Source: Lethocerus indicus (taxonomy: Eukaryota; Arthropoda; Insecta; Hemiptera; Belostomatidae). Taken from it: a stretch of DNA of 64,000 bases. The DNA is taken from the NCBI GenBank assembly GCA_019843655.1, contig JACDQD010000011.1, positions 15,480,604-15,544,603 on the forward strand, given 5' to 3'. Below the pieces are notes generated by a model. It saw nothing but the letters and a program-made list of their open reading frames with translations. It made no database searches and was not told the origin of the DNA. Positions within the stretch are counted from its first letter, which is position 1; the number at the start of each line of letters is the position of its first letter. This document shows positions 1 to 12,649 of the stretch, piece by piece. Position numbers and translations under genes: made by a program.

Positions 1-2147
1 AATTAAGCTAATTAGAGAAGAACTGACTAGTTATAAAGTTTACAAAATTATTTCTCAGATCTGTTATTATATTACACGTTCAAATAAACTACGCCATGGA
101 ATTTATTTTTTATTTGTTTTTTTTCTCATCTTTTTTAATCTCTGGACTTATACTCTTTACTCTCTAACTAATGTACAGTTCCATTCGATGTCGAACTCGA
201 ATATCTGAGCTATCCTTAAACCTTCAAAGAGCCCACACAAAAAATTCAACAAGCTCTCGAAAGCGTTATCACACAGTTTTCATTTTTTTCAACATTATTA
301 TCTATAATAATAAATGTACATATTACACTTCTTAAAACTATACAGTTCCAGTTATATAATTCGGTGTATGAATTTTTTTCTTTAATCTTAGGAAGGGTTT
401 AAAATTTTATTTGATTACTTTCTCGGTTTCCAATATACACTGTGTAGGCCAATCGATTATTACAATTAAAAAGAAACGAAAATAACGGAAAATAGACAAC
501 AATAATAACACCGTTCGCTCAATACTGCGTTTTAAACGCCTACCGATTACTTCGGTTCTGCATCACAGTTAGAAAAATGTATTTATTTTTAACAAGACAA
601 AAGCGGCATACTCGAAGCATTACATCTGTTACACAATAACATATTTATTTATTATTTATTTACACACGACGCAATATATATATAGTATGTATATACTTTT
701 TAGTAAATTTAAATTTTTAACATGTAGCGAAAAATGAACATTCAGTAAATGGCCAAGCGGGGTGGGGGGAAACGGCCTACGGTCGTCGACGCAATTGCGC
801 AATAAAAGGGTCGTTATATCGAACATTTAATTTTTCGGTAGTACAATTAGACATCTAGACGGGCAGAGATGAATTCATCTCGACATCGATGTTAAATAAC
901 ACGTCCTATCTGGATCGCGCATTTTAAATAAAAGGTCTCGACTGTCCCTAACTGTTCTTCCCATATCGATAACAATCCGCAATAAAAAATTCTGACCCTG
1001 ATCCAACTCGGTATCAATATTTTAAGTAATACAGTCGGGATTACAAAAGCGTCCGCTTCCATTTCAGTCTTCAAATTTCACTCAAACCGCAAACGCCAAC
1101 AACCGATAAAAACGCTGTTTTCAAAGTCGAGCCCTTTTGTGTCTGCGAAAAACAAACTTCTTCTTTTTCGAATCTCCTCGCGGAGAGAAACAGAAATCGA
1201 CAGCCGTCGCTATAAATATATTAGTTCGAACCACGCCCAATTTCCATTTAGTCCTGACCTCTCGTCCCGAGAACATCCCCCTACTCTCGGGCGCATTAAA
1301 ACAAACACTTCCTCGAGAAACGTCCGCCACCGGAAACAACCCTGACGCTCGGCGGCCGCTCGTAAGTCTTAATCCCGTTTTTTTTTTATTTCTACCCCCT
1401 TTAGGCCATCCTCAAAATAGTCGGATCGCAGGCGAGGAAAAAATTGCGTACGGGTGGGGGCATCATCGTTTATTGAATACTCCAAAAGTCGGATGGCCAG
1501 AATATATTTAAAATTTGCGAACAAGGAAATTTACGTTCCGAGGCGGCCGCCGAACGGACGGGTGGGGGGTTGGGAAGTCGAGGAACGTTTTAGGAACATG
1601 ACGGTGTCTGGAGGATGCGGCAACTTGGGCGGCTAGTCGCGTCGTGGGTCACAGTTGTGGGTTTCGGATACGTCACCGTATCAGTTTTCTCTCGTTGTCC
1701 GGCGTTAGGGGAGCGCCGAAAGTGCTGCCGCGATGCTCGGAGAGTCTACCATCGCAGATGGTTGTAGGGTATCGACAGCTGCCTCTCGCCCAACCCGGTA
1801 GAACCGCGCCTCTCGCCCACCCCGCCACCTTCCAATCTGAAACAGCACAAATCTCTTTTTACATACGGTTTAAATACGGTTTTACGGCTCTGTTCGTTCG
1901 AACTGTACGATACAGTTGTATCGTATTGTACAGCCAATATTGGAAGAAATTTGAATTGTTTCTAGCCTCGATTGAGTCTAATACTTTTCGGGAAGTGTTA
2001 AATAAATTTCCAAAAATCAACCGGCACCGTCCACAACAGCCCAAACAGTTCCAATCGTCGCGCAATATCGCACTGGGGACAACGTGAATAGCTAACATTT
2101 TTAAGCGTACCGACATTCCGCGTCCAACCGACAAGGCCGTGGTAATC
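1..2147. other. Noncoding stretch, AT-rich then GC-rich island
   Basis: Positions 1-740 are AT-rich, with short TTATTTATT runs near 640-662 and no coding signal. From about 745 the sequence becomes GC-richer and CpG-rich, and several overlapping frames of 60-147 codons are open on both strands between 1120 and 2180. Frames open on both strands at once suggest low stop density rather than a gene. A GTAAGT donor-like hexamer lies at 1362, but the only nearby acceptor, about 40 bp on, would make an intron too short to splice normally. I see no promoter or RNA gene. Confidence 0.5.
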
Positions 2148-2184
2148 GATGCGGAATTCGTAACCTATGCGCGAAATCCGCATC
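2148..2184. repeat. Inverted repeat, 13-bp arms
   Basis: The arm at 2148-2160 (GATGCGGAATTCG) pairs with the arm at 2172-2184 (CGAAATCCGCATC) at 12 of 13 positions, with an 11-base loop. The stem is short for a microRNA precursor and the sequence outside the arms does not extend the pairing. It overlaps the start of the pyrimidine repeat that follows. The function is unknown. It could be a dyad protein-binding site or a chance hairpin. Confidence 0.8.
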
Positions 2185-2212
2185 TCTCTCTCTATCTATC
2201 TGTCTCTCTCCA
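2183..2212. repeat. Pyrimidine-rich TC/TATC simple repeat
   Basis: This is a run of TC and TATC units ending in CAG at about 2213, so it also has the form of a 3' splice acceptor with a long polypyrimidine tract. An ATG with good context (CAACAATGG) follows at 2236 but opens only a 20-codon frame ending at 2298. The simple repeat is certain. Use as an acceptor is speculation. Confidence 0.75.
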
Positions 2213-4983
2213 GCCGTCGCGGTTACACGGTCAACAATGGAATTAGACGAATGCCGGAGAGCCACAGAGCAATGTCAGGACTTCGATTCACCAATTTGAC
2301 ATGACAAGAGATTCCGTGAAAATAAATAAATATGGGATTTCTGATAATGACTCTACTGTACGCTATAATTGAAATCTGATGTACATTATCGCGCGCCGCA
2401 TAAAATTACTTATTACCGCAATTGTATAGGGGACAATTGCTGCTCAGACTGTTAGTGAGCGACAATAGACAGAAAATGTGTCTAAATTCGGCATCCCAGC
2501 GCATTCCCGAAACACAAGGAAGATAAATGAAAAAAAGCGGTGCCACTTATTTCATAATCTGTTGAAAGGGGAGGGGTAATTTGAGTGAAAAAACTACAAA
2601 TGCAGTAATAGCACAGCATTTATTTTGAGTCACGAGACTAGGGCCGCTAATGCGGAAATAAGTGCACCCGTGACCTGTATAATAATCCCTGACGAAATAA
2701 TTGAACCAACACCAGTCAACAATCGACCTGACCGATGAGTGTGACACAACTTGCTGTGGAAAAATTAAAATTCCCCTGGGAAAGTTAGTGAATACTTAAA
2801 AAATTATTTACTACCAATTTACAGATTGGTATGTATCCACGCCTATATTTTTTGGCATAAAACATTTTATTATTTTCGGTAGTATTTAAGTAATAGTTCA
2901 TTTAATCATTTCACAAATATTACCGAATTACCCTCTCTTATTTCAATGGTAACAATTTCGGGTCGAATTGCATTCAAAGAAATAAATTCTCATATCACGG
3001 CGTAATTAAAACTGATTAATAAAGCAGAAATGTACAGACTCTAATTTGAAATAATGAGGCCAACCCATAGTAAAGATAATATGTAGAGATACGTGTATAT
3101 TAAAATACTTAGTTCTGAAAACCGTAGAACTTCACAAATAAAACGGTACAACACAACTATATAATATACTGCACCTACACGAGGAATCGAAATATGAGAT
3201 AAAAAATTTAAATACAAAGTTCAGAATATCGATTGAGAAATTGGTTTTTACCTTGACTTTTAAAATAAATCATAGGAAAATTATAGTCTTTATCCCTTTT
3301 AATAATTACGAATCACTTATTTTAATGTAATTTCCACTTTGGTAATGTTTGGGACTGGTGTTGGGACTAATTTATGGTTGTTTCCATTTTGAAACCGGCG
3401 GTTTGAATTGTTTTCGGAAATACGAAGAAAAGTGGTTCGTAGTAATCGAACCGCGGGTCAAATTCCGAGTCCACGCTAAATGAGGCCGGCCGTCAGGAAT
3501 CCCGGCATGAAATCGAAAACAAAAAGAATATTGAAATCCTCCCTTTCCCTTAATTTCTCTGGTCCGAGGCACCGTGTACGTGATCAGTCCCCGTCCGCGA
3601 TCTGTTAATAATTTCATTATTCTTCGTGATGTTCGTGACTGGCACTCATTACCGTATCGATTCTGGTCCAAGGCGACGATCCTCGGGGATTCTCGGACCG
3701 AGAAAATCTTGAAACGGGCGCGCCATTTTATTTTCCCCTCGCTCCGATTTCCAGCTCCGCGCGTAATCGCGGCCGCGTAAATCAAACCGACAACAGGTGA
3801 AAATTACGGCCTGCCTTCGGATCGGACCCGGCGACACGGTTTATTGCACTGTTGCGTGTCGCCAAATTCATTGTTTGTTTGTTGCAGGGCTCAAGTTGCG
3901 AAATCCGAAGGTCGGTTTGGTGGTAGCGGGGGGGGGGAGGAATATGCAGATGTTATGAGAGAACGTTCGAACGGGGTCTAGCGAAGTTTCAGCAGAACAA
4001 CGAGAAGGCTAAATGAACATCATCGCTATACTAAGAACACAATAACATAAAACCGAAACTGTTCATTGGATAAAATCATATTTAATTTATGGTACTAACA
4101 CTTACAACAACGATTAATTAATGAAATTTAACTGTAGAAAATCAATCTAAATATAATGTGATTAACGGCTACAACGGACAATTTTTAGAAAACTATTTCT
4201 TACAGTACTAGTCCCCCTAGTATGCTAAAAAGAGGGGTGCTTGCGGCCTACCGTATTTTAAACCAAAAGACACGAAATTATACTACAGAGGAATAACGCA
4301 TTGGCTGCCTGCGCTGATAGGATCGAGAGCAGTATTTCAGGAGTCCAAGACGCTGTTAAAAGAAGAAATAATCACTTTACCGTTGAATGAAATGGGAATG
4401 GGCTCGCCTAAGAAATTCATTGGATCACATCGACACTAAGGGTTTCCAAAACTCATCCTTTCAATTGCTTCAACTTCCCGTCGAATCGGGAATGCGACGC
4501 AATTCAAGCCGCAAATATCGGCCGAACAAAGAGTTCCTCCCCCTCCCCCCCCCGTTCATTAAAGACGCCCGCTGAACGTAAACCATCAAAAGAACAACAG
4601 CCGTACAATCTCCTATTCACCGGCTCCCGTTATTGAATACAGTTTTAATGAATGTTGGCGGAAATGGCCGAAACGAGCTGTTTAATTCCGTTTCGATCCG
4701 CTTTGGGCTTTTAAGTTTACCCTTCTCCGGCGTCCCATCGGTAAGTTGGAAGTTGAGCTGGGAACTCACTCTACTTCCGCTTTCGTTAAGGCAAGAGGTG
4801 CCCTTAGAGCGGGGCTTTAACGCGCCTCCCTCCATTCAGGAACCGAGTAATTTCATCCCAACATGACCCAAGTCAAACCGTGGGGATATGCGACAATGAT
4901 TTCGGCTCATTCTAGACATTATTGGACAATATCGGTTCCTTAACATCAACCTCGGACGTAATACGCGAATCCTCGTTAGGGAC
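2213..4983. other. Noncoding stretch with one acceptor-like site
   Basis: The sequence is AT-rich except for a GC island at about 3370-3790, where frames of 68-137 codons are open on both strands. A strong acceptor-like signal (a T-rich tract with a TTGCAG end) sits at 3882-3887 on the plus strand, followed by 21-22 open codons and a run of ten G (3928-3937). A nine-C run lies at 4545-4553. A GTAAGT donor-like site at 4741 follows an open plus-strand frame starting near 4633. The frame products are not recognisable, so none is called as a gene. Confidence 0.45.
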
Positions 4984-4999
4984 ATATATATATATATAT
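4984..4999. repeat. (AT)8 microsatellite
   Basis: Eight uninterrupted AT units, read directly from the sequence. Confidence 0.95.
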
Positions 5000-6390
5000 T
5001 ACGGCATTTCCTCATTTCCGAGGAAGCCTTGGTCAAGTCCAGCCACGTGGAGGCGTTCGCGTCGTCTACTCACTGCGGGCGAAACCCCGAAAGGTTATAA
5101 ACCTTAATCAACAGTCCGGAAAAAAACCGTCAGTTTGACTGACAGCTGGTCTGATTCGAAATAATTTTCATTCTTCAGTAAATACGGCTATACAATTTAC
5201 TTCGGTTGAAATACAATCTGTTCTGGATAATATCACCTTGGACAGGAAATTATTTAACGTTTCCTTCGGAATGAGAATAGTTACTTAACTAGGCGTGCCG
5301 GAATTTCAAAGAAATTTCCTCGTAGGACTGCCTGGAAAATCAACTGTCACTAGTATAATTCCAAATACTGGAAAGTTATTTATCACTTGTCTAGAATAAC
5401 TTAAAAAAATTTATTATATATTTAGTGTACTTTTGGGGCCCACTGCCGTATATTATCCAGTAATTCAAGTCCCGAGCAGCCGTCCTCATCCTGTATAGTT
5501 CCAGGTTAGGCAAACATGCCGTAAACATAACTCGCCCCTCGAATTGTCTTGTTTTAATATAATAATTAAGTTATACTCCGCTATTTGGCAGCCTTGAGAC
5601 GCGCCACCTGTCCAGTGAAATTCTAAACGGAGCGGAAGCATTAAAAACGGGAGATAATTGGTTAAAAGACTGAATAATGCAAGTATCTCCCGACTAACCA
5701 GTGAGAATGCTCTCAATGGAAGGAAGTCGGAAATTATTTTACGATTCAATTCGGCTGATATGGCGGAGCCGCGTTTAGACAGCGGACTATTGAGAACCTG
5801 CATCTATATTATTAAACTCATCACAAACAGATATGAATTGATAACTGTTTGGACAGGAAATATGCCGTTTACCTTTTATACTCTCGAATATTTTCTGTTT
5901 ACTTATCCATTATTTATTTCTCCATTACTATAGTCACAATTTTACCATTTTCTAATTTATTGAGCCCGCTTACAAGGAATGTTTCGTGTTGTTAATTGTC
6001 GTATAAAGATTAGAATGGTATAAAATTAAAACCCTGTTAGTTGCACTATATTCACGGATAGTCAATATATAGTGTACGAGTGCTAGTGGCGGGTGAATGA
6101 TGGCCAGGCACCGAATACTGTCTACTTTACAACCAAAGATAATAAAGCTAATAATGATTTACTATATAACAGAAATTTCTTTGACCGCGCATTACTAAGT
6201 CGGCAAACAAAACTGTGGCTGTCGAGAAAAACGTGTAGGGCCGTTATTAAGTCCCCAAACTTAGGTAGGGGAACCGAATAAGGCGACCGGTTACTAAAAA
6301 CAAAAAACCGGTAATGAATGGTTTCGGAAACGCTAATACGCCGTTTTCCATAAAATAAAACAGGAAAGGTTTTAAAAAAAAGGGGGGGAG
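5000..6390. other. Noncoding AT-rich stretch
   Basis: I see no recognisable gene, RNA or structured repeat. One plus-strand frame at 5658-5933 stays open for 91 codons but starts at TTG, lacks clear splice sites and matches nothing I know. Near 6283-6320 the word ACCGGTTA/ACCGGTAA occurs twice around an A-rich spacer. Confidence 0.45.
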
Positions 6391-6421
6391 TATAAAAGGC
6401 CTAGGGGACTCCTCTTTTTCT
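6391..6421 (+). promoter_or_regulatory. TATA-box-like core promoter candidate
   Basis: TATAAAAGG stands at 6391-6399 just after a short A and G run. A pyrimidine-rich initiator-like sequence (CTTTTTC at 6414-6420) lies 23-30 bp downstream, slightly close for a canonical TATA promoter. No coding frame follows that I can recognise. Single TATA words are common in AT-rich DNA, so this is only a candidate. Confidence 0.2.
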
Positions 6422-6660
6422 CTCTCCGGGAGCGGAGATTAGTATTGATGCTTCCATAAATACCGATTACGCGCCAGCAGGACTAGGCCGAAGAACGTCA
6501 TTACGGCGTTCTCTCTGTCCTCGTTTCCCGGATGCAAATTTAATCGCGCCCACCATTAATCCCGTCGTATGCGGGCGTCTCGGCCACTCGTACGCGGACG
6601 ATCTCAACCTTCGAAATAACTATTCGGTCCAAAATGTAATTAATCGTGTATTTCGGAGAG

Positions 6661-6728
6661 TATAAATCGCGGGAATACGAGACGGTACCGCGTGGAGAAA
6701 ATTACACAGTGAAAAGCGTGTGTGCGGT
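6661..6728 (+). promoter_or_regulatory. Second TATA-like site with possible 5' untranslated exon
   Basis: TATAAAT stands at 6661-6667. About 65 bp later, a donor-like GTGAGC occurs near 6727, so the segment has the shape of a TATA promoter with a short noncoding first exon. No matching acceptor exon can be assigned. The evidence is arrangement only. Confidence 0.15.
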
Positions 6729-9427
6729 GAGCGAAGTGTGTATAGAGGACGACCGAGAGCCGGTAAAGCCGAAGGTAGCCCTCGGTGAAGAGTGAATTCT
6801 GAAAGCTGAGGACATCTGTCCACCTCCGAAGGGGCAACCCCTCCGCACTAATAACAATCATCATCTCGCGGCCAAATTACCTGGGCTTAATAGCGGCCCT
6901 GCCCGGTACCAAAGTGGGCCTAAACGCCCGGCCCTGCTACCCGACCGCAGCCAGCCTTCAAACTACCAACACTACTACCACTACTACCGCCGCCGCCTTT
7001 TTTCCATATCTATTTCCCTATCGAACCCTTAGAGACTCTCCTTCCATCATTTGTCCGAGACTCCTGCGAATCGCCCCCAGCTGCCGATGACCCCCCTGAC
7101 CGTTATCCCCCGACGGTAATGTCGGAAGCTCCGCGTACAATCCCCGAGGCTACGCGATACCATCTTCGTAAGGATTGGCAATGGCAATCGTCCGCTTTGA
7201 ATTAATTACGCCTACCGGAAACAAGCATATACTAACGTCGAAACTGGTCTGCCAATGGACGACAAACGCGTTATTAGTATTTTCTGTTTCGTAAGATAAA
7301 ATTATAATACATAATTTTTAAAATGGAATTTCAAACAATGTCCGAACTAATAATTCTCCCTTACACCGCGGCTTAGCCAATAAAGGTTTTCGGAAGGGCG
7401 GAAATTTGTAATTGAAGGAAAATTCGGAATTTTCGACTTTCAGGAACCCCCTCTCATTATATATTGGGAATTCCGAAGTCGCCGGCTATTGGGGCCGGCG
7501 TGGCAAGGCGGATTTAATCGAATTTTAACTTCAAGTCCAGATTTCAACGGATTAAAAGAGAGTGGCTCGTAAATTCTAGTATGCCCCCTAGAATTCGGGT
7601 TCGATATACTTTCTTTCTATACTTGTTTTTCGAATTTTTACGCAACAACTATTGTAACGCCTCAGAAATTATTTGCTTACAATTAAAATTATAATAATTT
7701 TTGTTAAATCAGACGATGATCCGGACTACTAAAGAGACGCCTTATGTCATAGAAATTCCTCTCCTCCTTTAGGCCGGTTTCACGACAGTTGTTGGCCAAC
7801 ACTTTTTATCTCGGGTATCGCTTTGAAGAGAGCGCAACATGTGCGGAGTGTGCGCGCCAACCTGCGTTATGCCGCTGGCACAAGTGTACGGCAATCCGAA
7901 ACCATAACAGTGTATGAAACTGAGGCCCGATAGAGGTTTCTGTATCGGATTTAGTTTTTCCAACAGCTGTAGCGAGGCGGCCGGCAGCCCCACCCACCTG
8001 CGGCCAGGATCGGCCGCGGATTGTCCGACTGTAAATATTTACCTCGGGGATGAACGTTAATGACGTATCGACGCTCCCAATTACTCAGTCGGAAGATTAG
8101 GAGGTATTTAGCGTTTGTCTGGAATTTCCAGCGAGTATTTTCACCCAGCCCCGGTGTTAGATCCGTTAATGAGCGCTTATTATTACGCGAGTGGCTCCCC
8201 CCCTCCACCCATATTAACGCAATAAACGGCCACTGCCCGCATCACCGCCCGCTCGTACATCAACGTCGGTCCGGCTCCTATTAGGACGGACCGGTGTTAT
8301 TTTTCGTTGTAACTCTTATTCTTCTTTTTCCCTACCGTTCCTTTTTTTCCCATTTAATAAACGCCTCTAATCCACGCCCAAATGAATTCACGCGGCGGGC
8401 AGCAATCACGGATCGCTTCTGGAATCCGACCGACCGGCCGACGTTAATGCGTATCAACGCCCATAAAGATTTGTGCCTAATGACAAACAATTTTTAAGGG
8501 CGGAACCGTTGGTACTGATGTTCGTCTAAGTGCATCTGTATCATATCCAGACGGAATGGCGTCCGAGGCATGAAAACTAAACAAGTTTTGATAGAAATCT
8601 AGCTTAGCTCCTTGCGGCGTAACTAAAATACTATAGTTGTTCAAATCTTCAGTTGGTCAGTACATTGATGATGGATCGGTAACGGACATTACTGGGAATC
8701 GAAATTTAATCTGTGCGTCCCGATCTGAATGTCGGTTATGTAATTCACTCATTCAATATATCCCGAATTTCCTCGGAACCGTTTTGCAATGTTGGCTGAT
8801 ATGACATATCTAGTGATAGTGACCGCGGTGTTTTACACGTCATTGCACCCGACTGTTCGCGTTTTTCAAAGTCACACGCCGGTATCCTAAAACCCGTTAG
8901 TCACGGTACCGCCGAATAGTCCGCCGGTCCCTGAATCCGCTGGCTTGAGCGAGCCTGTAATTTAACAGCGCTTAAGACCATGAAATATGACCCTCTGGGG
9001 GGGGGGCGGTTGGTGGAAGGAGGGGCACAAGGGATATTTTAATAACCGCTCGAATTTAAGACTCGTTAAGGTCCCCGGGGATTGACTATTTGACGGCGGG
9101 AAGCGGGAACGGGAGGGAGGTCAATTTTTAATGGCTGTTTACCTGTTGCTGTACTGGGCCCCGACCCCGTTTCACGGGACGCGCTCTTATTACGCCCCCA
9201 TCCCCCACCACCCCCCCCACCACCGACCTAAACCCCGGCTCATATCTCAAACCCGGCCATTACAACTATCACTGTTTTTTCTGCTCCCCGCGCACAGCCC
9301 CGGACGCTTTGTCAGGCCTCGACCTGACTATATACACTCGGTCTAATCCTCTCAGGAGTGGCCTAAACGGGTTCACACAGATAGCGACTCGGGCTAAGGA
9401 TCAACCATTTTAACACCTTGATCGAAC
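6729..9427. other. Noncoding stretch with GC-rich islands
   Basis: Several GC-rich islands (6890-7160, 7770-8480, 8830-9350) alternate with AT-rich DNA. The islands have few stops, so overlapping frames of 60-85 codons appear on both strands without looking like a gene. A 7-bp inverted repeat lies at 7480-7500 and a ten-G run at 8997-9006. A Pro/His-rich ATG frame (9131-9346) follows from C-rich sequence and is not called. Confidence 0.45.
7480..7500. repeat. GC-rich inverted repeat, 7-bp arms
   Basis: CGCCGGC (7480-7486) and GCCGGCG (7494-7500) are perfect reverse complements around a 7-base loop. It may be a regulatory dyad; the function is unknown. Confidence 0.75.
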
Positions 9428-9703
9428 ATGAAATTATTTCAGAAGATTGCGGAGTATTTGAAACCATCCGCTAGTGCTATCACTGCACCTTTTTTGCTTC
9501 CGGCCATCGTCACCGGATATAAACAGCATGAATTCGGATACAAAATATGTTTTTATGATCGGCAAATAATTAATTCGTTGTATGAAAGTGAACAGAAACA
9601 ATTCATATTGCCGTACCTCAATTTAGACTCATTATTCTCCTGTTTTTTTCTATGGAATGAGATTGAGGTAAAAATAATATACAGATTTCTTATTAAAGGC
9701 TAA
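9428..9703 (+). CDS. Unassigned 91-codon ATG reading frame
   Basis: This frame starts at a true ATG with A at -3 and runs 91 codons. It begins MKLFQKIAEYLKPSASAIT and is rich in Phe, Ile and Tyr toward the end, as expected for AT-rich DNA. A possible acceptor (TTATTTCAG) lies just inside the start, so the open part could instead be an exon. I recognise no domain, signal peptide or clear membrane segment. There is no companion gene or poly(A) context. It may well be chance; the call rests only on a good start context and length. Confidence 0.12.
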   Translation: MKLFQKIAEYLKPSASAITAPFLLPAIVTGYKQHEFGYKICFYDRQIINSLYESEQKQFILPYLNLDSLFSCFFLWNEIEVKIIYRFLIKG

Positions 9704-12109
9704 TTTCTGTCGTTTTTTTCTATACTATTCAACAGTGACTCTCGGCATCCTTTTGTCCACGACTTAGCGTCCTCTTATTAATGCCTGTTCGCCTCCCCTA
9801 TTCATATCTCCGAAGTCCGAACCCCGGTTATTAGAGGTGTCACTGTTTTTTTTTTCTATCTCTCCGGAGATTCCAGAGGGGCTTTCGTTGACGGACACCG
9901 GCATGGGGCTTCTAACACTCTTCTAATCGGTTGTGAAGCGACGTGTACAAACACAAGCGTGACTACAATACCTCGATTCACGCTTACCAGATAATCGCAT
10001 AAGCATATATTATGATCGGGTCAGCAGTGCGACAGGGGCACAATAGGTTTTTTTATAATGCCGTGAAAATTGATTGAGGGGCTCGATATCTTCCTTCTTT
10101 TCGAACCTGGAAGTTATTATCAAGGCACTAACTCTAAAAATTAACTTTATTATTAGTAATGACTATTACCCGCTCTGATATGCTATCAAGAACAGACTTC
10201 GCACGGATTTCACCCAGGGTTTTCTGACTTATTTCCGAATAAACTGGCGTCCCTGTCCGCACTGACTTACTGATTTATTTGTGGGTGTAAACACAAGGGA
10301 AGTATGGTAATTGTTATTATATACCATGACTTATGCGCATATTGACTCTCCCAGGTAGATGCGTGTACAATCACTCCCTACCATTGAGCAATGAAAGCTC
10401 AAGACGAATCGCTGTTCCAATTACACAGAATAATGACAAGCGGGCAAGAGTCAAACACAACTAAAAATTACCCGCTAGTATAAAAAATATAATTGTACAC
10501 GGATGGCAGCACAGAACAAAAGTCAGTGAGAGGAGGGGAAATGAATTAAGGTCAATTATTGAAATGACGAGTTAGGATTGTGAATGCCGGGGTTAAAGGC
10601 AGGGGGTGGGGGTAATTCGTGAGGGGTCGCCTCTTACAAACAGTGAACCCTGGGGGATGGATTTTCCAATTCCCTTGTACACGCACCCGCTAATTGGTGA
10701 TTAGGTATTTTTAATCTTATCAACTCATCTAAGGCTCTTAGGCCGATTGTTTCCCTCTTCGCTTACCCCTTCCCGAACAAGCCGAAGTCCCTCTTTGTCT
10801 AGTAAACCACGAACTTCAAATAGATTAAAGTTTTTTATTAACGCACAAAAACTGAGCTTCGTTAAGCCCAAATGTTTAAATTATATCGCTTTTTAATGCG
10901 ATTTTTTATCTATTCCGTATAGGGCCCTTGCAATCACATACTTTTACCTGTTTCGTCCTGTGATGACTATCAGATCACTCTCTACAATTAATCAACGCGA
11001 TTATATCTATTTTATTTTATTTTTCAAGCTAACTTCCCGCTTAATAGCTCTGGTCTCCAGGTTGTGTATTATAGTTTTCGTGTGAAGTCAGCCGGGTGGA
11101 TAATTGTGTTAGCCTTCGGTATCATTATCTCGAATGTATTAAGACATTTGGACGCCAAGTCAGGTAAAAGATGATGGTATATAAAAAACTTTCCTCGCGC
11201 CCGATGTCATCAGCGGGGTCGAACTACAGCGGGAGACTGGGAAAAGTCAATATCCGATAATCGGGCGGGTTCCATAAGCCAGTTTTGATATCGAAATCCA
11301 GTCGGGCGTAAGAAAATCCAAGACCGGGTTGAGGCAAACTAGACCCGCCTTTTCCGTAATTAGCATATTTATCCCCAATTACAGACTGGGCCGCCGGGCT
11401 ATTTCGTGCTGGCTGGCTGTTGGGCCTCGACCAGGACCAATTTGCCCGAGATGGGAGTAAATAAGTTTTTATTACTACCTTCAGCCTCCCGGCCAAATGA
11501 TGTCATAACACCTGCGAGCCGGACATGCGCCTCCTACTGAATATCATTGCTCCCACCTCCCCCCTCCAACCAATTTAAAGGTCGGGTACTGGTTCTGGAC
11601 CCTTCCGCGGATATGGAACCCATTAGCGAATACATTGTTCCCCATTTCCTGGACGTAATTTTCAGGGGGTTTTGAAATTAAACGTATCATCTGTCTCCTG
11701 CCACTTAAATTCAATATGCAACAATAGAACAGTCACTGACTAAGAAAAAATTGTTAACTGTCCGAACAAACCGAATTGTCGTGCGAATAAATCAAATTTA
11801 GGGTTATTTTCGGTAAAATAAACTGGAGCGGGCCGGTTGTGTGTAGGACGGGTGGCTGGCACGCGGGCGAGTTTCAGAAATGTAAGAAATAAAAAAACAG
11901 GGTATATTTATAACCGGGGCGTGAAATATTAGCGCGGCGTAGATGCATATTAGCCCGCCTGTTAAACTCCAAATTGGAGCCGCGAACCAGCGGACACGCG
12001 AGCGCCCTATATTTAGTTGGGGTGCCGGCCTCCAGTAAAAGCGGACCGCCTTGCAAAACCTCCCTTCTGATAGTCGAAACCTTTATCTCTAGCAGAGTGA
12101 ATAACACCG
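9704..12109. other. Noncoding stretch
   Basis: The sequence is AT-rich with weak GC islands near 10600, 11220-11530 and 11950-12060. A good donor-like CTG|GTAAGC occurs on the minus strand near 9985, but every frame leading into it is closed by a stop within the nearest acceptor interval. I see no RNA gene or mobile element. Confidence 0.5.
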
Positions 12110-12649
12110 GTGCTCCGTAATTATAATGGAATGCGTACTCCGATAGGTTTAATCATTTTATTATGTAATTTAAAAAATAATAAAATATTATTTAGATATG
12201 CGCCCTATTTCTTTGACGTGGAATATGAAATGAGTGATTTTGATGAATGGCCGTCTATACCGGCACTTTTAGGCATTTCGTACATTCAATAATTGGGGAG
12301 ATTCACCGTTTGTTTATTGATTGTTGGGGTGTTATTCGGCGAACACCCAACATCGGGGTCAGATGTCTGTCCGCCTGGCGTTAATTCCGGGCCCGCATTA
12401 ACATTTTACGGCCTACGGGGTTACGACGTCGATACGCGGCGGGACTGTTGCTGTAATAAATCATCAGCCGGAGGAGTTCACCGGCAACAAACGTTTCCGG
12501 TATTCGAACCGGCGGACCCCACCCTTCGGAAGGCTGTAATTACTATTCATAATTTAAATGTGGTTTCCACCATCGATTCCGCCTCTATAAAACGCGGGGG
12601 AAAAGAGGAATGGTTAAATTTTAAAAGATTCCCGCGACGCCTTCCTTAG
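12110..12649 (+). pseudogene. Open frame interrupted by a single stop (possible decayed exon)
   Basis: One plus-strand frame is open for 60 codons (12110-12289), meets a TAA at 12290-12292, and continues in the same frame for another 118 codons to a TAG ending at 12649. After the stop comes a hydrophobic stretch (CLLIVGVLFG) that resembles a signal peptide or membrane start, then a Cys-containing hydrophilic part with a CCC triplet. There is no ATG directly after the stop. Possible readings are a pseudogene with one nonsense change, two unrelated open stretches, or an exon of the downstream part only. The family is not recognised, and chance cannot be excluded. Confidence 0.15.

Noticed and set aside
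1362..1404. GTAAGT...AG as a short intron
   Set aside because: At about 42 bases it is below the usual minimum intron length.
9880..10120. Minus-strand exon ending at CTG|GTAAGC near 9985
   Set aside because: All three frames from the nearest acceptor contain stops before the donor.
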